A stretch of 64,000 nt of DNA, taken from assembly GCF_004769575.1 (NCBI RefSeq), contig NZ_RQGA01000013.1, forward strand, positions 1 to 64,000, in the 5' to 3' direction. A program made the position numbers and the translations under genes. This document shows positions 18,497 through 28,800 of this stretch, piece by piece. The notes under the pieces are model-generated. The model had not been told where the DNA came from, made no database searches, and worked only from the letters and a program-made list of their open reading frames with translations. Within the stretch, counting starts at the first letter, position 1. Each line of letters starts with the position of its first letter. Source of the DNA: Leptospira perdikensis. GTDB lineage: Bacteria > Spirochaetota > Leptospiria > Leptospirales > Leptospiraceae.

Positions 18497-19345
18497 ATGA
18501 AAGTATTTGTATATGGCGGTTCTGGACTCGTTGGCGGTCATCTCGTAACCGAATTATTAAACGCAGGACATGAAGTCTTTGCAGGATCAAGAAAACCGGA
18601 ATCACAAAAGAGTTCCTCAAACCTACATTGGGTGTTTGCTGATTCTAGTGAACTAAACAAAGGTCTAGAAGTTTTGGAAAAAGTGGATGCCGCTTATTTT
18701 TTAAGCCCTCCAGGTCAAACCAACCAATACGAAATTCTTTCCCCATGGATTGAAAAAGCAAAACAAGTCGGTTTAAAAAAATTAGTGTTAATGACGGCCA
18801 TGGGTGTGGATCACGCACCACCAGAAGCTCCATTTCGCAAAACAGAGATTCTTTTAGAAGGAGCAGGGATTCCTTGGAATATCATTCGTCCCAACTGGTT
18901 TATGCAAAACTTCCATACCTTTTGGATTGCAGGCATCAAACAAGACGGCAAAATTTATTTTCCAGGTGGAACAGCAAAAACAAGTTTCATTGATGCAAAA
19001 GACATTGCATCAGTCGCAGCAGTGCTTCTAACAACTACTAAAAACGAAAACAAAGCATTTACCTTAACAGGGTCTGAATCCATTGACCACTCTGAGGTGG
19101 CAAAACATTTAACAAATGTAAGTGGTAAAGAAATTGGATATGTGGATGTGGATCCGAAAGTATTTGAGTCTTCTCTTGTATCTGCAGGACTTTCTAAAGA
19201 TTATGCTGCTTTTCTTGTGATGATTGCCGGTGCATTAAAAGATGGATTTTCATCTCCAATCGTTGATACTGTAAAAACTCTAACCGGAAAAGATCCAATC
19301 TCCTTTAGCCAATACGCAAAAGAAAATGCAGGTGCTTGGAAATAA
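18497..19345 (+). CDS. NmrA-like NAD(P)-binding oxidoreductase
   Basis: The 282-residue protein opens with a Rossmann glycine motif, YGGSGLVGGHL (residues 5-15), followed by an 'AGSRKPES' segment that suggests NADP preference. 'NIIRPNWFMQNF' and 'FIDAKDIASVAAVLL' are typical of NmrA/QOR2-type atypical short-chain dehydrogenases, which act as quinone reductases or redox sensors. It lacks the classic Tyr-x3-Lys catalytic pair of standard SDRs. It is divergent from the AraC regulator, so it is probably that regulator's target. Substrate unknown. Confidence 0.85.
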   Translation: MKVFVYGGSGLVGGHLVTELLNAGHEVFAGSRKPESQKSSSNLHWVFADSSELNKGLEVLEKVDAAYFLSPPGQTNQYEILSPWIEKAKQVGLKKLVLMTAMGVDHAPPEAPFRKTEILLEGAGIPWNIIRPNWFMQNFHTFWIAGIKQDGKIYFPGGTAKTSFIDAKDIASVAAVLLTTTKNENKAFTLTGSESIDHSEVAKHLTNVSGKEIGYVDVDPKVFESSLVSAGLSKDYAAFLVMIAGALKDGFSSPIVDTVKTLTGKDPISFSQYAKENAGAWK

Positions 19346-19393
19346 ATCCAAACACCAGATTTGACATTGTTTTACCTTAAGGAAGATTGAATT

Positions 19394-20569
19394 TTAATCT
19401 GCTATTAAGATGCGGTTGGCGGCTCCGCCAGCCACATCTTCCATGATATTTCGAATCAACAATTTACGAAATGGCAAAAAAACAGAACCGCTCACATTCA
19501 CATTATTTTTATAGAATTTTTTAGTAGGGATTACTTTCTTCTGCTTTAAAGTTATGGGATCATAGATATGTAATCCGGAGTTTCGAACCCAAACCAATTC
19601 TCCTTCTTTCCAAAATCCCAACTTATGACCATGAGTCCCCCATTTTGATTTTTTCACATCCGAAAGATTTTCAGTATTATACATACGAACTTCTCCGGTA
19701 TCAGCGGCAGCCATATATAAATATTTTCCATCTTTCGAGAAACTAATTCCATAAGGAGTGGAAGGAATCGAAAATTCCTGGAATGAATTTGAATCTATTT
19801 TGAATAAATAACCCGTTGGATTTCTATTTTGAAACGATTCCGCATAACAAGAGATCACTATTTGTTTGGATTCTGGATGAAATTCAGGTGTGTACGGATA
19901 AAATTTAGATTTGTATTCTTTTAATTTTGTTAATTTTTGATTTTGAATTTTATAAATAAAAGCAGTCACATCAACTGAATCATTGTCTTTTAAGTCTGCA
20001 TCTATCGCAAAAGTAAAATAACCTACATTATCTTCTTGTGAATAACCAACAACGGAACTGATGGCAAATGATTTTTTATCAGATTCTGCAATTTCATAGA
20101 TTGGTTCAACCACATCAATGGTATTGGTCGACAAATTCCAACCCATAAAAAAATACCTTTTGGTATTTACCGAACTATGTTTATTTTCGATCACAAAACC
20201 AGCACGATGATTCACTTCATCATAAAATAAAAACTCGTAAATCGTAAGTGGTAAACGTTTGCCTTTTGTTTCTATCTGACCGATGAATTCAGTTGGATGG
20301 GCAAGGTAATATATTTCCAAAGGAACGGAACGATAAATTTTCTCTTTGGATTCTGTATCATAAAAATACAATCCAGGTTCGTCAAAATCAGCAGTCCTTC
20401 CCAAATAGACCCACTTACCACCGTTGACAAAAAATGGACTGTCCCCTTCTACAAATGTAGGTCGTACATTGAAATCTGTTTTGAACGAAAACTCAGATTC
20501 TATTTTTTGTGCAAAAAGTGAGAAGGCAAAAAATAGAATGAATAAATAAACAACAGAAAATCGTATCAT
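19394..20569 (-). CDS. Exported beta-propeller protein (YncE/lactonase-like), function unknown
   Basis: The 391-residue protein has a cleavable signal peptide ending near Leu-Phe-Ala-Gln (about residue 21). An AAGGAG site 7 bp before the ATG supports this start. The rest is beta-rich with repeats such as 'FSKDGKYLYMAAADTGEVRMYNT' and 'YTPEFHPESKQIVISCY', which point to WD40/YncE-like propeller blades. No catalytic motif is recognisable. It is downstream of the DUF5329 gene on the same strand, 166 bp away, and convergent with the NmrA-like gene. Probably a periplasmic binding or scaffold protein. Confidence 0.7.
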   Translation of the reverse strand: MIRFSVVYLFILFFAFSLFAQKIESEFSFKTDFNVRPTFVEGDSPFFVNGGKWVYLGRTADFDEPGLYFYDTESKEKIYRSVPLEIYYLAHPTEFIGQIETKGKRLPLTIYEFLFYDEVNHRAGFVIENKHSSVNTKRYFFMGWNLSTNTIDVVEPIYEIAESDKKSFAISSVVGYSQEDNVGYFTFAIDADLKDNDSVDVTAFIYKIQNQKLTKLKEYKSKFYPYTPEFHPESKQIVISCYAESFQNRNPTGYLFKIDSNSFQEFSIPSTPYGISFSKDGKYLYMAAADTGEVRMYNTENLSDVKKSKWGTHGHKLGFWKEGELVWVRNSGLHIYDPITLKQKKVIPTKKFYKNNVNVSGSVFLPFRKLLIRNIMEDVAGGAANRILIAD

Positions 20570-20716
20570 AGTTTACTCCTTGTTTTTTGGCATGGTAGAT
20601 GACTCTAAAAGGTTTCTAATTTTTTACAACCTTTGTTTGTCATTTTTTTTCAGAAAATGAACACTAACGATCCATAACAAGGGATGAATTAAGTTACTAC
20701 ATCTTTTCAAAAGAGT

Positions 20717-20736
20717 ATGTTCGAACACCCGAACAT
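20717..20736 (-). terminator. Stem-loop at the end of the DUF5329 gene
   Basis: ATGTTCG at 20717-20723 and CGAACAT at 20730-20736 form a 7-bp perfect stem with a 6-base loop, reaching into the stop codon of the DUF5329 gene. On the minus strand it is followed by ACTCTTTTG, a weak T-tract, so it could be a modest terminator or a 3'-end stabiliser. The rest of 20570-20735 is AT-rich, with no gene seen. Confidence 0.4.
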
Positions 20737-21152
20737 TATAAACAGGATTCAATCTTACTTAATTCAGTGAGTAACCAATCTCTAGATTTAATTTCTTTTC
20801 CATCAAAAAATTTGATTTGATAAGGTGTTCCCGTTAGGAAGGATTTCGAAGCAATTTTTTCAATGAATAGTTTGGCGGTCCATTCTTTAGGATCGGGAGC
20901 AAAGAAGGATTTTTTTGCTTCTTCTAATTTATAACGTAGATGTTTCTCTGCCGCTTCTGCAGAATGAGTTTCTCCATTACGAATCAAACTCCCCTGTAAT
21001 TTTCCGACTCCAACCAAAAGTTTTTCAATCTTTTGATCTTCCGTAAACTGAGGACAAGAACTTGTTTTTCCATAAAGAAGTGGAATTTCCTGAGTAACCA
21101 AGAAAAAACTAAACAAAGTAATCCAAATAAAACGACGATCTTTCATAAACAC
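20736..21152 (-). CDS. DUF5329 family exported protein
   Basis: The 138-residue protein has an N-terminal hydrophobic signal segment (about 9-28). It matches the DUF5329 pattern: 'EKLLVGVGKLQGSLIRNGETHSA' then 'AEKHLRYKLEEAK', 'FIEKIASKSFLTGTPYQIKF' and 'SRDWLLTELSKIESC'. The family is found in periplasmic proteins of unknown function, often with a conserved RNG-x-x-H motif, which is seen here. Two possible Met starts (residues 1 and 3) are close together. It is divergent from a TetR regulator, which may control it. Confidence 0.8.
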   Translation of the reverse strand: MFMKDRRFIWITLFSFFLVTQEIPLLYGKTSSCPQFTEDQKIEKLLVGVGKLQGSLIRNGETHSAEAAEKHLRYKLEEAKKSFFAPDPKEWTAKLFIEKIASKSFLTGTPYQIKFFDGKEIKSRDWLLTELSKIESCL

Positions 21153-21280
21153 ATCCTATTTTTCTTATTAAGGAAAAATCAAAAAAACTACCTTTTAGAA
21201 TGATCGAAAGATAAATTATGGAATCCATTTGTATAGAAAGAAATAGAAACAGGAGAAGAAATTTAAATTTAGTGACCGTA

Positions 21281-21329
21281 AGTCATAGATAAATGACTGG
21301 TGGTTGTTCTAAATTGACCTCTAGTCAAT
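21281..21329. promoter_or_regulatory. Two palindromes between DUF5329 and TetR genes, likely TetR operators
   Basis: AGTCAT at 21281-21286 is inverted as ATGACT at 21293-21298 (6-base spacer). ATTGAC at 21313-21318 is inverted as GTCAAT at 21324-21329 (5-base spacer). Both share the core GTCA and the second ends 48 bp before the TetR start. Two related palindromes in a divergent promoter are the usual picture for TetR autoregulation. The remainder of 21153-21377 shows nothing else clear. Confidence 0.5.
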
Positions 21330-21377
21330 AAGCATTTTTTTCTAGCATATTTTTTCGGATTTTCCTACACTGGAGGT

Positions 21378-22049
21378 ATGAGCCGCGTGTTGGTTGCAGA
21401 ACGATCACCCAAAAAAAGAGCCGTGTTGGAGAAAGACAAACTTTCCAAACGAGCTACAATTATCCAATCAGCAGCCTTTCTTTTGCAAAAAAAAGATTGG
21501 GCGGAACTCTCTATGGATGAAGTTGCCAAACGAGCAAAAATAGCCAAGGGAACTCTCTATTTGTACTTTCCCACGAAAGAAGATCTTTGCCTTCGCGTAC
21601 ATATTGCGGATTACGAAGCCTGGTTCCTCGATATGGAAAATTTTCTAACCGAAACGAAACCAATCAATGCTGAAATATTTTCCAAATGGTTTGTCGATTC
21701 CATGGATAGACATGTTCGATTTTTAAAACTACTTCCTATTGTTCCTACCATCTTAGAAAAAAATGCCAGCGTAGAAACCATTCGTGAATTCAAACTGAGT
21801 TTAAAAGAACAAATTTTTAAAATCCTACCTCTTCTTTTCCAAGTATTCCCATTCCTAAATGAAAAGTCAGGATTTTTATTTCTAATGCAATGTCATGCGT
21901 TAGCTGTTGGTTCTTGGTCTCATGGATTTCCATCAAACCAAGTAAGGGAAGCAGTAAAAGACGATGGATTGGATATTTTTGTTTTGGACTATAAAATTTT
22001 TCTTAGAACTTCGATTCTAACACTTTTACAAGGGAACCAAACCGTTTAA
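21378..22049 (+). CDS. TetR-family transcriptional regulator
   Basis: The 223-residue protein has a canonical TetR helix-turn-helix at about residues 28-75, with 'IIQSAAFLLQKKDWAELSMD', then EVAKRAKIAKGTLYLYFPTK and EDLCLRVH. The C-terminal ligand domain is helical, with no assignable inducer. An upstream GGAGGT near the start supports ATG 21378. It is divergent from DUF5329 and convergent with the sulfatase gene, with which it shares a 4-bp stop overlap. The palindromes upstream suggest autoregulation. Confidence 0.9.
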   Translation: MSRVLVAERSPKKRAVLEKDKLSKRATIIQSAAFLLQKKDWAELSMDEVAKRAKIAKGTLYLYFPTKEDLCLRVHIADYEAWFLDMENFLTETKPINAEIFSKWFVDSMDRHVRFLKLLPIVPTILEKNASVETIREFKLSLKEQIFKILPLLFQVFPFLNEKSGFLFLMQCHALAVGSWSHGFPSNQVREAVKDDGLDIFVLDYKIFLRTSILTLLQGNQTV

Positions 22050-23710
22050 CGAATATTAGAATATATCACATTCAATATTTTTCTTTTTAAAATTGAATCC
22101 GTAATAGGAACTCTATTTTTCTCTGCCAAGTCCATTTGTAATAACTGATCTCTATCACTATGATAAACGTACTTTTTGTCATCGGTGATCCACGATTTTT
22201 GAATCTCGGAATTCCAAGTTTTTAAAACTAAATTCAGTTTATATTCAGAACTAAAGAAATTTGATTTTAAATTTTCTTCTGTTTGGTTGTGGTTACCGTC
22301 CAGTAAACTTAAAATAGTATCTTTAAAATCGGTAGACGTTCCCTGTTCTGGAATATAAAGTTCTCCCGATTTGATAAAATATATTAAAAAAGGAACATCA
22401 GTTTCCTGATTGTATAAAGAATAGTTATGGGCATGAGCTCCCTCTTCTCCAAAGGATTCGCCGTGATCGGCGGTTAGGATAAGAACTGTTTCACGCGAAG
22501 AGTTTTCTTTCCAATAAGAAATGATAGAATCCAAAACTTCGACTTCTTCCTCAAGAGCCACCATATAACGATCTAAAGGTGATTTCCAAAAATAATCAAC
22601 TTTCTCTTTAGATACAAAATAAGGGCTATGTGTTTGGCTAAGACCTATCATTACAAACAAAGGTTGTTTCTTTGTATTAGTGATTTGTTTTAATGCAGGC
22701 AAAACAACTCGATCTTCCATTCCCCAACTAAAAGATGGATATAAACCTCCATAACGTTTTTCCAAATCGCCTTTTTCCCAAACTGTTTGAAAAATTTTTG
22801 GGAAAAACTGGTCCATTCCTTCAAAATAGATGGATTGTGTGTAGATCATAGAAGTAAAATAATTATGTTTTTTCTCCAATTGTTTGGGAAGATTTGATTC
22901 CATTACGGATTCATCCAATTGCAAACGAGTGTGATCGAGTTGAGACTTCCCCGTCATCCAAGTAAATAAACTCTTAGATGTATGCGGCATGGGAATCCAA
23001 AAATGAAAATCTTGTAAGTTAGAAAAATCAATGTAACTAGATTTTATTTTTAACAAATGTTTTCTTGGAACACCTTCCAAAAAAACTAAAACAAAATTTG
23101 GTTTTCCTGAGAAGGATTCGAATTTCCTTTTCACTTTCTGTGTTGAGTATAGTTTCTTTTGGTTTTGGTTCAGATTAAGATCTGACATCACCCAAGAACC
23201 AGAATGAAGAATAATGAGTAAGATCAAACTGAAGGATAAAATAATCCAATTTTTTTTTGTTTCATCGCGATGGTTTGTGACAATCAAATAAAACCCAATT
23301 CCTAAAATCACCCAATGAATCAATTTCCATTGATATAAAAAATTGAAAAGATCAGAAGACAAAAGAGAGAGGTGTTGAAAAAAATATATCACAAGATCCA
23401 AAGAAAGAGCCGTTTGATAGACTTCTTGATAATGGAAAACCACAACAAAGAGAGTCCATAAAATCAAACGATAGACAGTTGTTTTCTGGTTAAAAAATTT
23501 GTTCCGATTGTAAATTATTAAGGAATCTAAAATCAACACAAAGAGTGTAAATATAGTAACCAAACTTCCATGAAAAAAAATCCAAACACTAAATGAAAAA
23601 GATAGGAAACCATAAAAAAGATAAGAGAAAATATAAAAAATAAACAATGTTGATTTTTTCGAAAAGAACCATTCCATTTGGCTCCAGAATTTATTTAACT
23701 TCGAAATCAA
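22046..23710 (-). CDS. Membrane sulfatase/phosphotransferase of the alkaline phosphatase fold
   Basis: The 554-residue protein has about five N-terminal membrane segments (15-185) and a C-terminal sulfatase domain from about 215. Key sites: 'FVLVFLEGVP' at the first metal-binding strand, 'PHTSKSLFTWMTG' with the likely nucleophile Thr244, and 'LILTADHGESFGEEGAHAHN' with metal-binding Asp/His. This is the layout of LTA-synthase and phosphoethanolamine-transferase relatives, so it probably modifies lipids, glycans or LPS on the periplasmic face. The usual Glu of the first motif is shifted. The start overlaps the end of pbpC by 20 bp; Met12 is an alternative. It is the last gene of the A2M-pbpC operon. 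Confidence 0.8.
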   Translation of the reverse strand: MISKLNKFWSQMEWFFSKKSTLFIFYIFSYLFYGFLSFSFSVWIFFHGSLVTIFTLFVLILDSLIIYNRNKFFNQKTTVYRLILWTLFVVVFHYQEVYQTALSLDLVIYFFQHLSLLSSDLFNFLYQWKLIHWVILGIGFYLIVTNHRDETKKNWIILSFSLILLIILHSGSWVMSDLNLNQNQKKLYSTQKVKRKFESFSGKPNFVLVFLEGVPRKHLLKIKSSYIDFSNLQDFHFWIPMPHTSKSLFTWMTGKSQLDHTRLQLDESVMESNLPKQLEKKHNYFTSMIYTQSIYFEGMDQFFPKIFQTVWEKGDLEKRYGGLYPSFSWGMEDRVVLPALKQITNTKKQPLFVMIGLSQTHSPYFVSKEKVDYFWKSPLDRYMVALEEEVEVLDSIISYWKENSSRETVLILTADHGESFGEEGAHAHNYSLYNQETDVPFLIYFIKSGELYIPEQGTSTDFKDTILSLLDGNHNQTEENLKSNFFSSEYKLNLVLKTWNSEIQKSWITDDKKYVYHSDRDQLLQMDLAEKNRVPITDSILKRKILNVIYSNIR

Positions 23711-25880
23711 CTGATGCCTTCTTCAATTTTCCATCATACAAAACCAACGATTGTTTTCCACGAATGATGGGCAGACGTAAGTCCCCTCTGGAGTTCGGTT
23801 TGAATTCTTGTTTGCCATTCCAAATTAGTTTCGGATCTTTTAAAGTTTGGATTTCACGAATTCGAACGGGAATCTCTTGAGTTTGTTTTTCATACGATGG
23901 ATGGTATAAATAAATTTGACCCATAGAAGGATAAACAAAACCAACACCCAATACTGCCTGTTTGGATTCTTCGTTGTGTTGATTACAAGGTTCAGGAAGT
24001 AAAACTTTTTTTCGAACTCTTAAGACGATCGATGGACACTTATCTAGAGCTAATTTCCCTGTAAGCCTACAAAAATTTCTAGTCTCAGTAAATTTCGATG
24101 TGTAATCGAGTTTTGGTCTGTCTTTCATCAAACTTCGAAATATATTTTGAACGATCCGTCCAGCACCAAAAGAACCTGAAACATCCATCGTTCGTTCTCC
24201 AGAAAAATTCCCAACCCAGGCACCGACCACATAATCATCATTAAATGCTACTGTCCAAGAGTTTCGATAATCTTTAGAAGTACCTGTTTTGATAGAAACA
24301 GGAAAAGGAAAATCTAAATAACTCCTGCGACCAAAAGCTCTTTGCCTTAGCTTAGGATCTTTTAAAACAAATTTTATTTCTTCTGCTGTTTCAGCAGAAA
24401 AGAGTCGCGTTGAGGTACCGAAATATAATGGTTTTTTATCAATTTTGCCCAAACGTATTTTTGGTAATATTCCACTCAAAGGAAATGTACCATAAGCACG
24501 TGTTAGCTGCAAAAGACTGGTTCCACCGGCGCCAAGGGCAAGGCCAGGTCCGTAAAACTGAGGGGATTCTTTTAAATGATTAAATCCAGCCGATTGCAAA
24601 AATCGGTAAAAAGTAGTCACACCCATTTGATTGATCGCAGTAACGGCAGGAATATTCCGAGAGTTCCCGAGTGCTTCAGCTAATGTCAAATCCCCCCAAT
24701 ACCGAAGGTCAGCATTTCTTGGAAGGTAGTTCCCTCCTTGGCCTAAAGAGAAAGAATATTTTTCATCAGAAAATATGGAGTTAACAGCATAGTGTCCTTT
24801 TTCTATCGCAATTGCATATAACAGTGGTTTTAGAGTGCTACCTGCATCCCTATATGCCAAACTACCGTTTACCATTCCATTACCATCTTCAAAAAAATTC
24901 TTTGATCCGATCATGGCTTTAAGTTCTAATTCATCTTCTTTACCAGATACACGTGTTAGAACGATTGCAGAGGCATTGGATACATTCCACCTTGTTAATC
25001 CCTCTAATTCAGAATTTACAATCGAATTTAATTCAGAATTTAATTCAGAAGATAGAGAAGATACAAATTCTTCCGAAGGGATAGCGATCAACGTCCGTAT
25101 CCAATTTAGAAAGTGTTGGTTTTCTCCCTTCAAAGGCTCTGATACATTAACTTTGTTCGATGAAGAAAAACTGATAGTGAGTTCGTTCGGATTCTCTAAC
25201 TTTGGGATAGGATAAGGGATTCGAGCTCGTAAATTCTCATAACGAATAGATAGTTCTTCTAAAGAGGGCCTGTTTTTCCGAATAAGAACGGTGAGATATA
25301 CCGCTTCTTCTATCGATAAAAAACGAATGTGTTTTCCGAATAACATTAGTGAAGCGGATGGAAATCCGACAAGATTGGAATGGATAGAAATAGAATTTAG
25401 GTAGGCTTCTAAAATTTCCGATTTGGTAAGCCATACTTCATAACGAAGAGCTTCTAAAATTTCAAAAGATTTTCGTAACAAAAGCGGATAAGATCGAATA
25501 TCCGGATTTTGAATCCGTACAAGTTGCATTGTAATTGTGGAGGCACCTCCCCTTTTTCCTTCCGAAAAGAAGTAGGAACGAAGAGAATTAAATCCAGCAA
25601 ATACATCGATTCCATGATGAAAGTCATATCGTTTGTCTTCCGCAATCTTTAAAATCTCTGGAACAAAGTTTGGATATTCATGAATACTTTCCCAATCTTG
25701 TTTGGTTTGATTTTTATTGGTTCCACGACCAATGAGAGTTCCTTCCTGAGTTAGAATTCGAACTGTTGTATGATTTCTAAGGGATTCAAAGGAAACAGGT
25801 CTTAATAAAAACCCTGTTAGTGGAATCAGAACAAATCCCACTAACAAAAAATAAATGGTAATTTTTTTCTTAGAAATCAA
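23691..25880 (-). CDS. pbpC: Penicillin-binding protein 1C
   Basis: The 729-residue bifunctional wall synthase has an N-terminal membrane anchor (about 8-25). A GT51 glycosyltransferase at about 75-220 shows 'EDKRYDFHHGID', 'GGASTITMQLVRI' and 'SEILEAYLNSI'. A transpeptidase domain at about 290-570 shows SxxK at Ser348-Lys351, 'NSRN' and 'KTGTS'. A BiPBP_C-type tail ends the protein. It is coupled to the alpha-2-macroglobulin gene by an ATGA overlap at 25877-25880. PBP1C paired with bacterial A2M is a known arrangement thought to repair wall breaches while trapping attacking proteases. A 12-bp tandem repeat at about 25006-25053 gives a repeated Ser-Glu-Leu-Asn linker. Confidence 0.95.
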   Translation of the reverse strand: MISKKKITIYFLLVGFVLIPLTGFLLRPVSFESLRNHTTVRILTQEGTLIGRGTNKNQTKQDWESIHEYPNFVPEILKIAEDKRYDFHHGIDVFAGFNSLRSYFFSEGKRGGASTITMQLVRIQNPDIRSYPLLLRKSFEILEALRYEVWLTKSEILEAYLNSISIHSNLVGFPSASLMLFGKHIRFLSIEEAVYLTVLIRKNRPSLEELSIRYENLRARIPYPIPKLENPNELTISFSSSNKVNVSEPLKGENQHFLNWIRTLIAIPSEEFVSSLSSELNSELNSIVNSELEGLTRWNVSNASAIVLTRVSGKEDELELKAMIGSKNFFEDGNGMVNGSLAYRDAGSTLKPLLYAIAIEKGHYAVNSIFSDEKYSFSLGQGGNYLPRNADLRYWGDLTLAEALGNSRNIPAVTAINQMGVTTFYRFLQSAGFNHLKESPQFYGPGLALGAGGTSLLQLTRAYGTFPLSGILPKIRLGKIDKKPLYFGTSTRLFSAETAEEIKFVLKDPKLRQRAFGRRSYLDFPFPVSIKTGTSKDYRNSWTVAFNDDYVVGAWVGNFSGERTMDVSGSFGAGRIVQNIFRSLMKDRPKLDYTSKFTETRNFCRLTGKLALDKCPSIVLRVRKKVLLPEPCNQHNEESKQAVLGVGFVYPSMGQIYLYHPSYEKQTQEIPVRIREIQTLKDPKLIWNGKQEFKPNSRGDLRLPIIRGKQSLVLYDGKLKKASVDFEVK

Positions 25881-28800
25881 TCCACTTTCACTTTAATCGT
25901 ATTAGTATTTCCATAAAACTGTGGATGATACATCAAAAAGGTTTTTGAGGCAGGCATAATCGAATTTCCTTTTGCCACTGGTCTCAAAATATAATTAAAT
26001 TCCATTTCTCCTTTTCTAATTCGATCTTCGGAAAAGATCACACGATCATCACGATATTCCTTGTAACCACCGTAATAGTTGTCTGTAACGTCTGTCTCTT
26101 CTCCATCAGAAGTTTTTTCCGTTAAAAAGGATGTGTTTACAATTTCAGTATTACTTGGGATCGGATCTACAATCATTCCGAAGGCTTGTTCTAAATTACT
26201 GAGGATTTTCACTTTTACAAGATAAGTGGATCCTCGCTGTAAACTGGTTACTTCTTTTAAAATGGCATCACCATTAGAATCTCTTCCATCAATACGATAT
26301 AAAGTTTTTCGAATTTCAAGACCATTAAACTTTTGTGTGGTCGTATCTTTTACTGGAACATACATCAATCTAGTTTGAAAATACAACCTACCTTCAGAAC
26401 TGGTTCGTTTGAAAACCAGCGGTCGACCGGATGGATCTTTTCCTTCAAAAAGACGATCAAAAGTAATTTCTTCTTTATAAATAGAATCCGAAGAAGAGGA
26501 GAAAGATTCATCAATTAACGTTTTTTCTCCAAAGATAGCTTCTCCTTCTGTGTCGAGAGACGTTGATTCAAAACGATTACGATATTCAGCGAGTGCAAGA
26601 GCAATCGTACCCACGCTATGACTGTCAGACCAGAAGTGATTTTGGCGATCCATCATAATCGATTTCACAAGCTCTACAATCTTTGGATTTTTCGAATCCA
26701 CTCTAAGTAACAATCGCAAATAGTTTCCGAGTACCGAAGAAGAACTATAATACGAATAATAGTAGTATTCATCAGAATTTTGTTTTAAAGGTCTAAGGGC
26801 AAACAATTCCTTTTCATAAACAATGTATTTTGTGTACTCTGAAAATAATTTTTTAAACACAGGATCTGAATCAGAAGATTCTAGTTTATGTACCTCTGCG
26901 TAAGCAGTAAGAAAAATCCCTCTGGACTTTAGATTTAATTCTTCAAAGTGGTCCACCAATGTTTTTTCTAAGGAATGAACATCTTTTTTATCTTTCGAAA
27001 GCACAGAATAAATCAAACTGAGTGTTTGGTAAGAATTAACAGACGTTTCTGTAGGATTCTTAACGTAATTTTCCAAATACTTAATAGCCGATTGATATGC
27101 TTGTGGATTAGATCTTTTCCCTTTATCTTTTCCAATTTGCATCACTGAACTAATGTAAGCGGTTAAATAAGGATAACCTGTTCGACCATGACCTTTCCAA
27201 ACAGTAAAACTTCCATCGGATGTTTGGAACTCAGACATCTCATCTAGAAATAGTTTTTCAATTTGTGTAAAATCATAAGAATCTTTCGCAGGGGCTTTGT
27301 ATTGAAATTCTTTTAGCAACTCACCAGCACTCAAAGAAAGAAGATAGGCCGATGTCCTTTGTTCCATACAAAAGTAAGGATTTGATTCATAAAAATCGAA
27401 GGCAGATTTTAAAGCCGTAAGTGCAGTCCCTGACATTCGAATGTCTAATGAACCTTTATTAAGAAGTATAGATTCTTTTTTTGGAAAAGAAATCAGCGTT
27501 TTGTGTTCCGAATCCGTATACCCAGAAAATTGAACAGATGTTACTGGATCAAATTCTTTGATTGGCATAGTCACCACCAATGCATCGGAAAGATCGGATT
27601 TTTTTAGATCGGCAAACTCTGCCCCTGTTTCTGGTTCTACTGAAATTTGGTATGACAACTGAATTTCGTCTTTAGGGTGATCAAGTTTGAGTTTGATGTA
27701 CTGTGATTCAGAAATCTGGAAGGTTCTAAGGACTTCCTTGGTTTGTCCTGCGGCAAGTTCAATCGATGTCCAACCCTTATCCTCAGAAAGGAATTTAGAC
27801 TCGATTTTATACTTAAATTTACCCTTTTTCTTTGTATTATTGGTGATACTTCCACCTAACTCTAAACTGTCGCCAACACGAATGAACCTTGCTACAGTTT
27901 TTTGGAGGACTAGATTTTTTTTAACGATAAACTCGGAATTAGAGGCACCAAACTTTCCGTTGGCGGAAGATGCAACCATAACCTTAAAAGTAGTTAAGTT
28001 GTCAGGTAAAGTAAAACTAACATCTGCATTTCCGTTACTATCAGCAATCACAACAGGATTCCAATAGGCAGTGTACCGAAAATCTTTTCTTGCACCAGAC
28101 TCAGATTCTGCAGAAAACCCACCGCCTGAATCTTCGCCGTAATCCCCACCAGGGCTATCTCCTTTATTTTCGTAAATATAATGTTTGATGATCATACTAC
28201 GAAGCTCAAATGTTTTAACAATACTATACCAATACTGATAAAACATTTGAACAGGACTTTGAAAGGAGTAACCAACTAAATCAAGAACACCACGGTCAGC
28301 CACTGATACAGTGAGTTCAGCACCGGGACTCGATTGAATTGATAATTTCACCTGTTCTCTTGGTTGGTATTCTTGTTTGTCTGTTTTAATTACAACCGGT
28401 GCCGTTCTGGATGCCAAATTTACTTTCAAAGTCACAGATCCAGTTTTAGCTTTTGGAGCCCCTAAGTCTTGTTGATTGAATTCTTCGATATCATCAGCAG
28501 AGAGTCCCTCGGGTACAGGTAATCTACCCGACAACATAACAACGTTTACATCTACATTGGGAAGATACGACTCTTCAATTGGAATTTCAAGAGGAGCACT
28601 ATTTCCTTTCATCAAAAATGATTTTTTAAAATAAACAGAGTCTCTTTCTACTGTCACAATGACACGAGCATTTTGTAACGGGGATTTAATCAAAATTTTG
28701 GCTTTATCACCAATTTTATACTCTTGTTTGTCGGAACGTAACTCGATGGAGTCGTCTCCACGAAAGTCCCATGTATAATAAGATTCTTTTTCGTAGGCAT

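Noticed and set aside
25006..25053. CRISPR-like repeat
   Set aside because: The repeat is a 12-bp coding tandem without spacers and stays in frame within pbpC.
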